Shown here: one piece after another, positions 21,148 to 34,382 of the stretch | Numbering within the stretch: position 1 is the stretch's first letter | Layout: each line of letters begins with the position of its first letter | NCBI GenBank assembly: GCA_028641055.1 | Contig: CM054061.1 | Coordinates: 59,814,825-59,878,824 of the forward strand | Origin: Alopecurus myosuroides | Lineage: Eukaryota; Streptophyta; Magnoliopsida; Poales; Poaceae | Direction of reading: 5' to 3' | Length of the DNA: 64,000 bases | The notes under the pieces: generated by a model | The model's input: the letters and a program-made list of their open reading frames with translations, nothing else | Told to the model about the DNA's origin: nothing | Databases searched by the model: none | Program-made: the position numbers and the translations under genes

Positions 21148-24100
21148 CTATGATGCATGGTGGTACTCTCCGAAAGGAGCTATGACTTCTTGGAGGAAAA
21201 ATCCCGCCATTTCCTCGCAAATTGCTCGGAAGCGGTGGTCGATGGGGAGCTTCTCCCGCTTTGTTGCCAACTGTAAAAGAATGAGAGAGATACAAATCAA
21301 TACATACTTAAAGTATCAAATCATAATAAAACAACTACTGAAACTCAGCAGAAGTGTGGTAACAACATAAATTAGTAAATATAGTTTACATACCTCCTTA
21401 TTTCTATTATTATTTATTCTCTCGAAGACAATCTTGTGAATGTTCTCACAAACATAGTAAGCACATAGATTAGTCCCACTTGGTTGTTGATCGCATTCAT
21501 GTGCAAGAATATAATTCAATCAAACAATAACCAAGTATGATAACGGTGTGTGTGGACCTAGGTAGCAGTACTTACTTTCCCTTTCCATGCAAGCTTCTCC
21601 GGCCATCCACCTTCCGGATCTTCCATGATGAACGTTTCCCATACGCTGCCCGACATTTTTTTTAATAAAAGAGCTATTAATTTGTTGACGTCAGGAAATT
21701 AACCAAAAAGCCGATAAGAATTAAATAAAATTACCTTTTGAGCATATCAAAACAGTGCTTGTAAACTATAGGCAGTTTGGTCATTGAGTCGTAGACATCA
21801 ATATTTCCATCGCGCATTTTAATGACGATAAGCATAAAGTGGAAGCTGCGCACGTTTAAATATGCAGTGTCATAGATATAACTCACTAGTTATAAGAAAA
21901 AATAGAATGTGTTAGGAGACAGTAACACTCACTTGTAGTTATAAGGCCAAAGTATTTGTTTTTTGTCACGTTGTCGCTGCAAAAACCTTAGCAAAGTCTC
22001 TGGTGTATCCTTGTCAAACAGTGAATTCTTTATGGTTTCTTCGTGCATTGTATCCGCGTCAATGAACCTGATTTTGTTGATTTCATTCCTTTTGCATTCG
22101 AGCATCTTCAATCTGCATAATATAGTACAAACAAGATTAAATTAAGGATAATTACAGAAAATGAACGAGCTCAGCTAAATCCTTCTGAAAATACATAATA
22201 AATAAATCACTTACAGACAATAGCAACTGAGCAACGATTTATCGAGTGCCCGGAGATTGTATAATGAAAAAAGATCCTCGAAGTCAATGCTCACAGCATA
22301 ATCTTGGAAGTAGTGCTCCTCCTTAACTGCCACCATCATAGCCGTGTACCCTTCCTTTGCCCTACCCAGGTACCACTTCTGCAAATTGCGCATTTTTGTT
22401 GGTAGGATGGAGACATTCTCGACCAAAATTTCCCCTTTTTCATATTTGTATGCTACTTCAGCGATGGGGTACTCGATATTTGTTGTGTGATAAGTACTTT
22501 GTACGGCCTTCTCGTCAAACACCTTGAGAGGGGCAACCGATTGACCGGCTTGTTCTCCGAGCTGGGGAACTTTTTTCCCTTTTTCCCCTTGACCGGTTGT
22601 TTCCTTGTTGGTGCCTGCTGGACCACCGGTTTATTCCCTTTTCCCTCCTGGAGCATCTCATCATATGACTTTTGAATAGAACGCCTATAGTCTGTGGGCG
22701 GCGATGGTGTAGGGTTATATAGGTTCTCAACGGTACGCATAACTTTCACCGGATGTAGCGTCTTCACAAAAGGTATCTCTGGCACTTTCTTAGCAAAATG
22801 GGCAGCCACCTCGGAACAAGTGATGGCCTTCTTTTCCTCGTCATGTCTTTCCCAAGGTAACTTCAGAAGAGGCGGCGGTGCTCTGTCTATTCTGGGTTTC
22901 TTCCTGGGCGGCGAACGGTTCCGCTTAACGAGCGCTTCATCACGCGGAGCATATCTAGAGGCTGGACACGCGATGCCCCCCCTCAGCTAGGTGTGGCCCT
23001 TCCTGCTCATCTGGACTTCCAGCTAGGTGTGGCCCTTCCTTCTCATGTGGCCCTTCCTGCTCATGTGGACTATTAGCAGGAGTAGTCGATGGCCCTTGCT
23101 GCTCATGTGGACTGCGCTGCTGGCTGCTATCACGAGGAGCCGGTGCCCTTGGCAAGGTGCCTGAAAAGACGATGTATTTTTTTGTCCAGAGGGCGAAACC
23201 GCGCTTGACATCGCCCAGTGTCTTCTCCTCGTCACCTCCAGGATGATCACGATCCATTGTTTCATAACCAGGCACAATGTCATCCACCCCGACAAGAGCA
23301 CAATCAGCTGGAATGGGCTGATGATGGGGCATTGCTCCATCTTGTTGTGGGTAAACAAAGCCGACCGCCACCTTAATGGACATGTTCCTCATTGGCACAT
23401 GTACCTCGCACTCTGTCTTCTCCGTGACATAATCCACGGGTAGCTTGCTCCACATCCTTCAAGATGCGAGGAACCCACGCTGCTTTTCGGCTGAGATGGG
23501 GTGGCATCGGCTTGATGATCATCTATAAAAAAGCGGCTGATCAGGTGCCCTCTGCCGATTCTGCTCCAGCTGCTGCACCCGTTGTTCCAATGTCGATAAC
23601 CGGTCAACGCACTTCTGCTTCGTTCTCGAACGGCTTCTATAACTCTCAGCGCACTCCGGCCACACATCCTTCATGGTGAGACCTGGGAGGTTTCATACTC
23701 GTCCAGCGTGTTCGGGATTCTCCAGAGCTAGTGTCAACGCATCATTCTCTCTATCGGGAATGTACACTCCCCTTCTAACCTTGTCAATTGCATCTACAAG
23801 ATTCTTGGTGATTTTTTGGATTTTCTCCTTCCATTTTTCCTGTGCAACGATATCCCTTGTCTTTGGGTCCAACCCTGCCCCGTGCGCGAACAAGCAGAAC
23901 TTGGACCGTTCGGGCCAGTCGTATGTCTGTGGAGTGACCCCAGCTGCTAGCAGTTTAGCTTCATATGCTTTCCACATAGGAATGACAGTCTTGTAGCCAC
24001 CTGACCCCAATCTATGAAAATATTTCTTCTTCTTAGCATTATCTACATTTGTGGTTGATCAGGACTTATATCCTGACGAGGTCCTGTACGCCTTAAATGC

Positions 24101-24882
24101 GGGCAGTCGGATTGTAGCTTCTCATATGTGCCATGGAATTCTGGACCTTCAGGTCCAAAGTCTGGCCATAATTTTTTATTCCAGCTCTAGAATTGTACGA
24201 CCATCTCCTTAAGAGTCCATTCCTTGAGTTTCTCCTTCTGGGGTGCCGTGAACTCTATCGGTAGGTTGAGGTGTGTCGGTAGACTCTAAAAAATTAAGTC
24301 TTTCGTAGTGTCGCTGACATAACTAGCTTCGTCAACCGCCGCCTTCTTCGGCTTATGCCAATCTGCAATGCTGATCGGTACAATGTCCCTAACAATAACT
24401 CCGACTTGATTGAAAAATTTCTTGACGTGCGGGTTCCACCGGTTCGCCAGTAGCCTTAAATGTGTTGAGTGCTAATTTAGCCTCATCCGATAGAGATTTT
24501 TCGTCGGGCCTCGAGGACCTTGCTTTTTAGCAGGTTTTCTCGATGATCCAGAAGGCTAAAAGAAAAAAGATCCGTTAATAAGTGCAATACAAATAAATCA
24601 ATGCATCTACTGATATATCATTGCCATAATATACACCTTGCCGGAATTTGTTAAGGGCAATTCGTCAGCCATTCTCTCTTCAGACTCAATTTCTTCACCG
24701 GAGTCGTTTAGAAATGGTGTCATAATGTCGCCATCGACGTCATTGCCATCGTCATCGCCATCGTCATCGGCTTCTTCTTGGGCACTGTTATATATCAGTT
24801 GTTGCGCCAAATCTTCTTCCTCCTCATTTCGGAAGAACAGGGGGCGTCCGGATCCATAGCTCAATGTCACTACAAAAATCAC
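21148..24882 (-). pseudogene. decayed TNP1-like gene with Ulp1 (C48) protease region, CACTA 2
   Basis: It has the same architecture as 4442-8403. The parts on the minus strand are an acidic first exon ending SGK at a GTGTATAT donor (near 24650); a degenerate basic region (24540-24010); MGSGGYKTVIPMW (24010-23693); PVDYVTEKTECEVHVPMRN with an EQEGPH repeat (23455-22955); a Lys-rich stretch; and a segment ending LDKSLLSCYCL (22211). The Ulp1-like exons follow: 22111-21935 (FLQRQRDKKQILWPYN), about 21850-21737 (LIVIKMRDGNIDVYDS), about 21650-21590, about 21519-21394 and 21270-21148 (stop 21150-21148). The catalytic-type Cys is kept (TNLCAYYVCEN), unlike the copy in CACTA 1. The frame shifts at 22571-22576 (six Ts) and elsewhere, so the gene is not translatable as it stands. 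Confidence 0.75.
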
Positions 24883-25440
24883 TAAATTGTAATTCTAATT
24901 CTAATCACTAAGTATTGTAAACACTAAGAATAATTCTACTAATTGTAAAAATCACTAAGTATATTTTGCGATTTAATAGCAATCAAATTTAAATGTATAT
25001 CACAACTAAATTTAAATAGCAATCAATATTTGATATTATCAACTAAATTAAAAAACTAAATATTGTAAGTGCTAAAAAAACTAACATTTCTAAATACAAT
25101 AAAAATCACTAAGTATAAATGTACTAAGTATTCTGTTCACTTAGCAAGCTTCTAAGTACTAAAAAAAATGCTAAGTACTAAAAAGTCTAAGTAGTAAAAG
25201 TTCCAAGTACTAAAAATCACTAAGTATAATTCTAATTCTAAGTACTAAAAATCAATAATTCTAATTCTAAAAACCACTAAGTAAAAATTATAATTCTAAG
25301 TACTAAGTACTAAAAATCAATAATTCTAATTCTAAGTACTAAGTACTAAAAATCAATAATTCTAATTCTAAGTACTAAATACTAAGTGCTAAATTTTACA
25401 ATAGCAAAAAAAAAACAAAGAAAAAAAAACAAAAATAGAT
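24883..25440. repeat. AT-rich repeats upstream of the CACTA 2 gene
   Basis: Irregular repetition of CTAAGTACTAAAAATC and AATTCTAATTCTAAG, at least four units from 25200 to 25385. No coding potential. It occupies the position equivalent to 8440-8840 in CACTA 1. Confidence 0.75.
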
Positions 25441-25740
25441 CACTCACATTGAGCTCTGCCTTAGCGGCGCGGTGGTGGCGCAGGGCAGGGGGAGGCGGTG
25501 GTGGCGCGGTCTTGGTGGCGCGGCGACAAGGAGGCGACCGCGCGGGGCGGCGACTCGAGGGCCGGGGCGAACGGGCACAGGGAGGCGAGACGGAGAGGCA
25601 GCACACGGCGACGAGCACGGAGGCGGCGGTGCATGGTGGCCGGAGGCGACGCAGGGCGCAGGGGGACATCCGGCGGCACTTCCTCGTCATCGTCGTCGAG
25701 ATGGAGCCCGGAGGCGCTGTTCTTCTGCAGGATACTTGGC
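25441..25740. other. GC-rich segment at the CACTA 2 / retrotransposon junction
   Basis: It is open in many frames, but the products are Ala-, Arg- and Pro-rich and unrecognisable. On the minus strand CTCAAT followed by GTGAGTGATC looks like a donor site, so this may be a 5' exon of the CACTA 2 gene. Part of it may instead belong to the neighbouring LTR. Confidence 0.3.
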
Positions 25741-27865
25741 CAAAATTTGGAGAAAAACGTTCAAGTCCCCGCGCCTGGCTATGGTGAGGGCCCCCTGGTG
25801 CCCGTCTTTGACTCCTCTTCTGACTTCTGGATGCTTCCGGGGAAAATAGGAACTTCGGGATTCGTGGGTTCCAATTCCGAGAATATTTCGAGAACAACTT
25901 TTCTGAAATCAAAAAACAGCAGAAAACAGGAAACTTGCACTTGACAACTTGTTAATAGGTTAGTCCCGGAAAACGTGTAAAAATGCTATAAAGAAGGGAG
26001 ATAACATGTAAAAATTGGCACAATATCAACATGGAACATCAGAAATTATAGATACGTTGGAGACGTATCAAGCATCCCCAAGCTTAGTTCCTACTCGTCC
26101 TCGAGTAGGTAAACGATAAAACAAAATAATTTCTGAGGTGACATGCTACCACACAATCTTGATCATAATATGTAAAGTAGAGCATGTAAACTAGGATCAA
26201 ATGAACTAAAGTTGTGATCTATATTTGATATCAACAAGTAATGCATAAACTAATAAGAAGAAAAAAGCAAAACTTTTCATGAATCAATACTAAAAGACTA
26301 TCAACCGTGCAAAGTTTATTAGAGATGATTTAACCTTTCCAGATCAACAATATCATGCACGTCAAACGATTTTCACAACCCCTGTTAGGATCAAGTCAAA
26401 CTTTTCACACGATGCAATGATTCAATCTTAAACTATTTGCGCACTAAAAACAAGCAAGTGTTCTGCGTTGGTCCCTGGCACCGGGATGTTATGGCAAAGA
26501 GAATATTATGGGGGGTTTGGAAGGTCAATGGAAGAAAGGCTCACAAAGCTGAAAGTGGTCATTAGACAAGAGAAAGTCTTACAACCGAAGCTATGCAAGG
26601 CGTAGGGATTTCCACACAACGGATGCACATAGAGCTATAAGTGTATAAAAGCTCTCCAATGGAACTAGTGGGGGTGCATCCAACTTGCTTTCTCACGAAG
26701 ACATTGAGCTCATTTGAGGAGGCTCATCATTGGAATATGCAAGCCAAGTTCTATAATGTAAAGTTCACCACATAGTTATGAATGAATGATAATATGAAAA
26801 CTTTCTCCAAACTGAAGCATTGGTGCTAAACATGAAGCACAAGTGTGGTATAAAGGATAGTGATGCGCCCCCTCTCTCTTTATTCCCTCTTTGGCCCTTT
26901 TTTCCTCTCTTTTTGGGCTTTTTCATATTTTTTATACATCCTCACTGGTAGGGGAAATATCCTATATTACAATGAATCATCACACTTTTAGTACTCATAA
27001 CTCATAATGGAATATCTCTAATGTATCCAACTGCATGCTCGTGCCAGTATAGCAGTATGCATAAATAACCATGAAGCTAATCATCAAGTAACATAATGGA
27101 GGTGGATGTTGTGCAGAAATATATCTCGGAATGACTATGGAAATGCCATGATAGGTAGGTATGCATAAATATAAGGTTGCAGAAATCAAATCATCTTTAC
27201 AAGGAACAAGGCAAATCACTCCAAGACGGTTCGTGGCAGTGACAAGTCACTGTTAGCTACCCCGACCGTAGCGCGTAACAAAAGGCCAATCATAAATGTA
27301 TCACTCGTAGCAATCATATACCATTGTTTCTATCAACTGGTAATTTTAAGTTTGGCATAGTTTCAAGTTTCTTAGACCAACCATTAAAATTTTATACTTA
27401 CTAGTCCTTCCCGTTTATCCATTAAGCAAATTAATATCTCAAAACAACCGCAGTGATTCAAGTGAAGCAGTTTAGTGATCTACAAGACCATGCGAATTTT
27501 TCCACTATAACAATTACCACATAAGCATTTCTATTCTTAACCAAGAACATAAATATGACAATGAAAACTCTCTCTAAGCATATAACAATGAAAACTAGAA
27601 AGTACTAACAGCTCTGAATAAGAGATGAATGCAAAACTAGAGCTAAATAAATGCAGCAACAAGAATACAAAGTATTCCCATGAAAAAGAGGAGCGTGTCA
27701 CTCTCCAATAAAACAATGCTGGGGTCCAACCAAGCTTATTGCAAAAATAAAAACAAACTGAAAGAAAAAATAAAAGACGCTCCAAGTAAAGCACATAAGA
27801 TGTGACCGAATAAAAATATAGTTTCACTAGAAGTGACCTGATAATTTGTCGATGAAGAAGGGGAT
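25741..27865 (-). mobile_element. 3' LTR remnant and 3' internal part of an old LTR retrotransposon (host element, left piece)
   Basis: On the minus strand an LTR starts TGATACGTCTCCAACG at about 26069 and runs left to the CACTA 2 junction. Immediately before it is the polypurine-like AAGCTTGGGGATGCT. 26070-27865 is internal sequence without a usable ORF. It resumes at 42364 after the 14.5-kb insertion; the GGGAT at the break is duplicated. I recognise the LTR start from Triticeae retrotransposons but will not assign a family name. Confidence 0.7.
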
Positions 27866-30800
27866 TGTCGCACTCGGACTTTTAGAGGATACTCACAGCC
27901 CGCTAAACAGTAGATAAATGGCTTACGGGGCATACCTGCATATGCATGCGGCAAATGGAAAACCCGAACTAAATGAGGCGATTTGGACGAGATGCGAATC
28001 GAATCAAAGTTGAGGGGGGCGCCCATACACGCTTCCCACATGCGGTTAGCACGCTCATCATGGGTCTAGAGGACAAGAACTTTTCCTGAGTTCGACACTA
28101 GCAGGCCTCAAAACCATACCCGGCCTCCTGTCGGTGCCTTATCATCAAATTAGCATTACCTCATACATTAACAGATTGTTGTTTAAACATCGAGCCCCCA
28201 GAACATAATAAATATGGTAACAAAAATAACGGACATCAGACTCGAGCATAAACAATCCTAAGCATGCTAGTAAGACACAGGCAACAAGCAACGGGGTTAT
28301 AGGTGTGGAGGATAGGCTATATCAGGGTTACAGGATAACATGTGATAGGATCGGAACACAAGCAACGAATCTTAAGGCTAGCAGAATAGACAACAGAAAG
28401 TATCGGTATCCAGTGTGGAGAGGACACAATGGTTCATGTGAGTGAATACTTGCCTGCAAACTCAGTAGCCTGGTACTGGGCTAACTCCTCTGAAGTAGTG
28501 TCGTAAACCTCGTCTGTCTCAACGTCGTCGTCTATTCTTGAAGAAGCAAACAAACAACGAAGAGAGACGAACAATCAATAACATGGCATAATGCACAAAC
28601 ATGGGATGATGCATGACAATTTAATTGATGCATCAAGGATAAGCTAGTTGACATGGTAACATATTTAAATGGGCCCATATGCAATTTGGGTTGCATATAG
28701 AAAGACCCTAGAATTAAGGTTGAATTAGGTGATCTACAAATAACCATCATGTGAAAGTTGATTAGGATGATGCATGGATGATGAAAACAATGAGAAAACA
28801 ACAATAGCTTCAATTTGAAATGTTGTTTACCAAGTTTGGAAATTTTATTTATTAAGTTATGAAATTTGGCTTCTTAAATGAGTTACACAAGCATTTGTTG
28901 TTTTCACCAATTTCTAATTGGTCAAAATAGATAACCAAATTCATATTTGGAAAGAACACAAAACTTTAGATGGAATACATATTTCATTTGTTGAAAAAGG
29001 ATTTAAAATGAGCTAGTTATTGATTTGACAATTTTAAATGCATTAATTAAGAAACAGTTGTTTTCAGCAATTTAATTTATTTAAAACAGAACACAAAGTT
29101 GATATTTGCAAAGTTCATGAAAAATGGAATGGAAAACATATTTTATATGTTCAAAAAGAATTTAGTTTGACCAAGTTATTAATTTAGCAATTTTAAATGA
29201 TTTAAACAAGACTTAAATTATTTAACCAAGTTTAATTATTCAAAACAGGAAACAAAGTTTATATTTGGAGAGCTTGTTCAATTTTGCATGTAAAACATAT
29301 TTTACATGTGCCATTTGAATTAAATTTGAATTAGTTATGAATTTGTCTAAATTTGGAAGAGTTGTTTGAATTTGAATTTTTGAAACCATTTGAAATGTTC
29401 AAAACTGTATACAAATGGTTTTAACATGTAGAGAATTTCATTTGGTATGGAAAACATATTTTATTTATTAGATTTGGATTTAATATGCAAAAGTTATTTG
29501 AATTTGAAAAACAGGGGCTACTCTGCAATTTTTAAAAGTGTCAGATTTATTCCAGTGGTTTAGGTGCGAAAAAGAATTTCAGAAAAGCCCCTAGGACTTC
29601 TGCTACGCAGGGAAGAGCAGCCCTGGGTCACTGGCCAGTGGGCCAGCGCCCTGCTGGCGCCTGCGTGGCGCGTGGGTGTGTGCGTGCGTGGCCACCACGT
29701 CGCTGACGTGTGGGGCCCGTGTGGCTGCGTGGCAAGCGGGGCAAAAAGGGTGGGTTTATTCGCGCGCCGGGGATTCGAACTCGCGCCCTCGCACTGAGAG
29801 CCGCTGGATCTTGCCACTGGGCTGGCTCGACGGTGGTGATAGGAGAGAGATGCGTGGGGTTTTGAGGTGGTGTTGCGGGACTGTTAACTGAAACTGAAAA
29901 AGTTCAGTTTCTGAACTTTGGTGTCGGGCCGGTGATCGCCGGCGACTGGCGTTGCGCTGCTGCGGCTGGGTGACGTGCGTGCAGCGAGCCGTGTGCGCGT
30001 GCTGGCCGTGCGTGTATGTGCGCGTGTTGGAGGCCATCACAGAGGCCACACCAGACCCGCGATGGACCTCTCCCCGCTCGGACATGGCGCCATGGCGGTC
30101 ACCGGAGACAGCCCGACAGCGGAGAGGTGAACCAGGAAGCAAAGGAGGGATCTTTGGCCGGGAATCGACAGAGGAGATCACCTTGGGGTGGTTGCGGGGG
30201 TCATACGAGGTTGAGGGAGGTGGAGACGGCGACGCGGCGACGATCTTCAGAGCAGCCGCGGCGGTGACGAGCTCGTCATCGAGGATCAGCGGCTCCTGGG
30301 ACTAGACGAAGATGTGGATGGTGTCGAGGAAGAAACGGGGGTGCTGCTCGTGCCCCTGGCTTGGCCGGAGACGCTCCCTAGCGTGCTGTCGACGGTGACG
30401 CCATGCTCTGCAACCTCCCCCCAACGATCGCCGGAAAACAGAGAGGAGGAAGGGAGAGAGAGAGGAGAAAATGGCGGCGGCGGCGGAGATGGAGGAAGAG
30501 GGGAATGGCGCTAGGGTTTGGGGCCTCGGGTGGTAGATAAAGGGAGAGGAGAGGGAGCAGGTGGAGGTGTGGTGCGGTGGCTGGCGTCAGGTGACGATGG
30601 CCGTACGGAGGAGGGATAAGGGGCCGCGGGCCGTGTGCGCTGCGCGCTGGGGTGGTAGGTTGGCTGGGCTGGCCCAGCTGGCTGGCCTGGTCTGCCTCCC
30701 CCAGCCCGCTTTTTATTTTTTATTTCTTTTCCTGTTTACTTTTTTTTGTAGGAAAGAAAAAGAGAGAAAAGGATAGGGTTTTGGGGTTGGAAATTTTTGG

Positions 30801-31166
30801 TGATAAATTTTTTATTAGTTCTTTATTGCAAAAGCCCAGTTGTGCAAACTTTTGTTTTTCAAAAATTTAAAGTTTGTTGCTGTTTGTAATTTAAATGCAT
30901 TTGATTGAAATTTGGCAATAATTGAAATATTGAAACTTAAGCAAGTTAAAAGTATGAAAATTCAAGTTTATTGGAAACAATTGAATGGTTTGATTTGAAT
31001 GTTTTATTTGGAAAGGTTGTAACAGACCAAGTGTGAAACATAGTGGTTTGAAATTCAAATGGAAAACAAATGAAAACAAATGCAATGCTCATGATGGAAT
31101 GATGCAAACTGAATTTAAACAAGAAGCAAGCATTCTAAGGTTGTTTTTCATACTTGGGATGTTACA
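27866..31166 (-). repeat. 3' LTR of the chromovirus-like element (3301 bp)
   Basis: It pairs with 39054-42358 over its whole length, with scattered substitutions and short indels. 29560-30700 is GC-rich and on the minus strand reads like a transcribed leader (CTTTATCTACCACCCG, then CCAAACCCTAGCGCC). 28800-29550 and 30780-31150 are AT-rich. No protein gene is supported. Confidence 0.93.
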
Positions 31167-31186
31167 AAACGCCCCCCCTTGAAGGA
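31167..31186 (-). other. polypurine tract next to the 3' LTR
   Basis: On the minus strand a CTTCAAGGGGGGGCGTTTT run directly precedes the LTR start TGTAACATCCC. This is the site for plus-strand DNA priming in LTR retrotransposons. Confidence 0.75.
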
Positions 31187-31203
31187 ATCGCGCCCCGAGA
31201 TTC

Positions 31204-32702
31204 CTACTGAGAAGAGAAAAGGTCCGGATACTTCTTGCGAAGATCCTCTTCGGTCTCCCACGTTGCCTCTTTATCGGAATGATGAGACCACTGCACTTTT
31301 AAGAACTTGGTGCTCTTGTTGCGATTTTTACGCTCGGTCTCATCGAGAATGCGAACAGGATGCTGTTCATAAGAGAGGTCTTCTTGCAGATCAATTGAAT
31401 CATGATCAACTGCACGACCTGGATCTTTGAAGCACCTCTTGAGCTGTGACACGTGAAACACATCGTGCACCTTGGATAGCTTTTCTGGAAGTTCGAGACG
31501 ATATGCATTTTCTGCATGCCTTGAGAGAATGTTGAAAGGACCAATATATCTTGGTGCAAGCTTTCCTTTGACACCAAAACGATGAGTGCCTCTGAGGGGA
31601 GTTACGTGGACATATGCTTTGTCTCCAGCTGCATAGACCATGTCCCTGTGTTTGCTGTCATAGTAGCTTTTCTGACGAGACTGAGCAATCTTGAGATTGT
31701 CACGAATGATGCGAACTTTCTCTTCGGCCTCGTTAACAATGTCAGGGCCTAAGAGTGAACGTTCACCAGCTCCAGACCAATTGATTGGACTCCTGCATCT
31801 GCGGCCATAGAGAGCCTCAAATGGTGCCATGCCTAGGCTTGCCTGGAAGCTGTTGTTGTAGGAGAATTCAGCATATGGAGACATTCCTCCCATTTCATGC
31901 CAAAAGAGAGACCACATGCTCTGAGAATATCCTCGAGAATCTGATTGACTCTTTCGACTTGCCCTTGAGACTGAGGATGGTAGGCTGTGCTGAACAGAAG
32001 CTTGGTGCCCAAGGCTTCTTGAAAGCTTTTCCAGAAATGAGAAGTGAATATGCTTCCACGGTCTGAGCTTATTTCCAATGGAACACCATATAGAGGAACA
32101 ATCTTTGCTGTGTAGAGCTCTGCTAACTGACTAGCTGAGATTGTCTCTTTGACAGGAAAGAAGTGAGCTACTTTAGTGAGTCGATCAATGACAACGAAGA
32201 TTGCATCGTTGCCCCTCTTGGACTTTGGAAAACCAGTGACGAAGTCCATTTCAATCATGTCCCACTTCCACTCAGGGATTTTCAGAGGTTGGAGAAGACC
32301 GGCTGTTTTCTGATGAACTGCCTTAACACGTTGACAAACGTCGCATTCAGAAACGTATTGAGCAATTTCACGTTTCATGCTAGGCCACCAATACAGTGTC
32401 TTGAGATCCTGGTACATCTTTGTACTTCCAGGGTGTATGGAGAGAGGAGTTTCATGAGCCTCCTTGATAATGACATCTTTGAGACTTTAAATTTGAGGAA
32501 CTGCAATGCGTCCTGCGAAGAACACAGTTCCCTTGTCATCAATTGAGAAGCACTCAAATTTCTCATTGCCTGCTTTGATGTGCTCTACAATCTTCTTGAT
32601 TTCAGCATCACGAAGTTGTTCAGAACGAATCTTGTCCTCGAGAGTTGGACTGGCTGTCAAGTTTGCAAGATAGCCTTGAGGAACAAGACCAAGATTCAGC
32701 TT
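31204..32702 (-). pseudogene. integrase with C-terminal chromodomain-like motif, broken
   Basis: It joins viral-type cDNA to chromosomal DNA. The order is a zinc-binding HHCC part (HETPLSIHPGS, then ECDVCQRVKA); the catalytic core with D in MDFVTGFP, D in SSDRGSIFTS and E in GQVERVNQILED; the YNNSFQASLGMAPFEALYGR core end; GKLAPRYIGPF and VHDVFHVSQLK in the C-terminal domain; and a chromodomain-like VQWSHHSDKEATWE near the end (31230-31270). The stop at 31204 is the natural one. The frame changes at about 31877, and a TAA lies at 32489-32487. It was originally continuous with the RT-RNase H segment upstream. Confidence 0.88.
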
Positions 32703-33803
32703 CTAGAATTCTTCATGAAGAGGAGGTTGGCTTTCCATGATCATGAGATTATTGCAATACGACTTGCGACTGAGAGCATCGGCCATAACATTAGCCTTGC
32801 CTGGAGTGTAAGAAATGGTAAGATCAAAGTCTTTAATCTTTTCAATCCATCTCCTTTGTCTGAGGTTTAGATCTGGTTGAGTGAAGATGTATTTCAGACT
32901 CTTATGATCGGAAAAGATTTCAGTGCGATTACCCAACAAGTATTGTCTCCATTTCTTGAGGGCAAACACAACTGCTGCAAGTTCAAGGTCATGAGTGGGA
33001 TAATTGAGCTCATGTGTGTTCAACTGACGTGAAGCATAAGCCACAACTTGACGTTCTTGCATAAGAACTGCACCTAGACCTTGGAGAGAAGCGTCACAGA
33101 ATATTTGGAAAGGTTTGGTAGGATCTGGGCCAACCAGAACTGGTGTAGAAGTGAGTTTAGTCTTCAGGAGATTGAAACTCTCATCACATTGTGGAGACCA
33201 AACGAACTTCTTGTCCTTGTTTGTGAGGTCAGTGAGAGGTTTGGCAATTTTGGAGAAGTTTGGGACGAAGCGGCGGCAATAGCTAGCCAAGCCAAGAAAA
33301 CTTCTTACTTGCTTCACCGTCTTTGGAGGTTTCCAATCAACAATTTCTTTAACCTTTTCTGGATCAATGGCTATGCCCTTGGCAGAGATGACATGACCAA
33401 GGTAAGCAACTTCTGAAATCCAGAACTCACATTTGGAGAATTTGGCATAAAGACGATTTTCGCGAAGCTTCATGAGAGTTAGACGAAGATGTTCTTCATG
33501 CTCTTCCTCGGTTTTTGAGTAGACAAGAATGTCATCAAGATATACCACAACGAACTTGTCGAGGTATTCATGGAAGACAGAATTCATGAGTCGAGAGAAG
33601 GTCGCCGGTGCATTGGTGAGACCAAAGGACATGACGGTGAATTCATATAGACCGTAGCGAGTGGTGAAGGCTGTCTTTGGAATATCCTCTTTTCTGATCT
33701 TTATTTGATGGTAACCCATTCTCAAGTCCAACTTGGAGAATATTGAGGCTCCAGCAAGTTGATCAAAAAGATCATCGATGCGAGGAATTGGATACTTGTT
33801 TTT
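32703..33803 (-). pseudogene. reverse transcriptase and RNase H of the chromovirus-like element (main part)
   Basis: From 33803 down: [26 protein letters not shown], continuing with [16 protein letters not shown] and the catalytic YLDDI (about 33540), LGHVIS, and an [11 protein letters not shown] thumb. RNase H follows with [34 protein letters not shown] and [10 protein letters not shown], ending with [17 protein letters not shown] (32705-32703) replaces a codon between the RNase H tail and the integrase. The upstream end is cut by the MULE at 33804; the missing N-terminal RT part is at 35689-35810. Confidence 0.92.
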
Positions 33804-34382
33804 GGAGGTATTAGCACCCGGGGTACAACAACTTGCACGGTGGGAACTAGTTCATACACCAACTTCTAAATGTAGAAGAACTAGTACACGAACTTGTTCG
33901 GTTGGAGCAAAAAGGTCCAAATCCAATAGAAACTTGACATTTGGCGGCCACTTGTCACATTGATTTTTTCGTAAACCTCTCCAGAACTTCCCAGTATAGC
34001 AAATGCGTACAAAATCATCTAGGATGCTTCCTACACGTGGGCCGCACTTGTCAGCGAGAGAAGAAATAATTAAAATTTCGCGAGGCCGGAGAGATTCGAA
34101 CCTGGGTCTCGGCACTCTAGCCACACTACGGTAGCCACAAAGACAACAATTCGTTCCTAATATTTGTAGGTACTCCGGGAGTTTATATCAGGGGAAGCGG
34201 GTCAACGCCGCCCATGTCGCTCTAGGGGCGCGGCCTCGCTCTAGGGGCGCCGCCCATGTCGCTCTAGGGGCGCGGCCGGTGACCATCCCCACGCCCGTGC
34301 ACCCGAGCGCCTAGACGTCGGCCGCCGGGCCCTGCTCCTATCCGCGAGCCATCTCAGGCGCCATGAACGCCGGCGTGCCACC

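Larger units (their letters stand above)
20602..25740 (-). mobile_element. second CACTA element, left part only (right end missing)
   Basis: The left terminus CACTAGTGGAAACAGGGC is followed by inverted ACCGGT-containing and GGTCCCGGTTCG hairpins (20630-20815). The terminal and subterminal units differ from CACTA 1, so this is another family. It carries a minus-strand TNP1-like/Ulp1 gene. No tnp2 gene and no matching right terminus are found: around 25700-25760 the sequence changes to LTR sequence of the retrotransposon that continues to 27865. The exact junction cannot be fixed by eye. Confidence 0.75.

Noticed and set aside
29760..29830. tRNA gene in the LTR
   Set aside because: Only the T-arm-like part is convincing; there is no acceptor stem and no clear anticodon arm.
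29564..30305. Several overlapping open frames in the GC-rich part of the chromovirus LTR (also at 40752-41730)
   Set aside because: They occur on both strands in the same DNA, are low-complexity, match no family, and lie in an LTR leader-like region.
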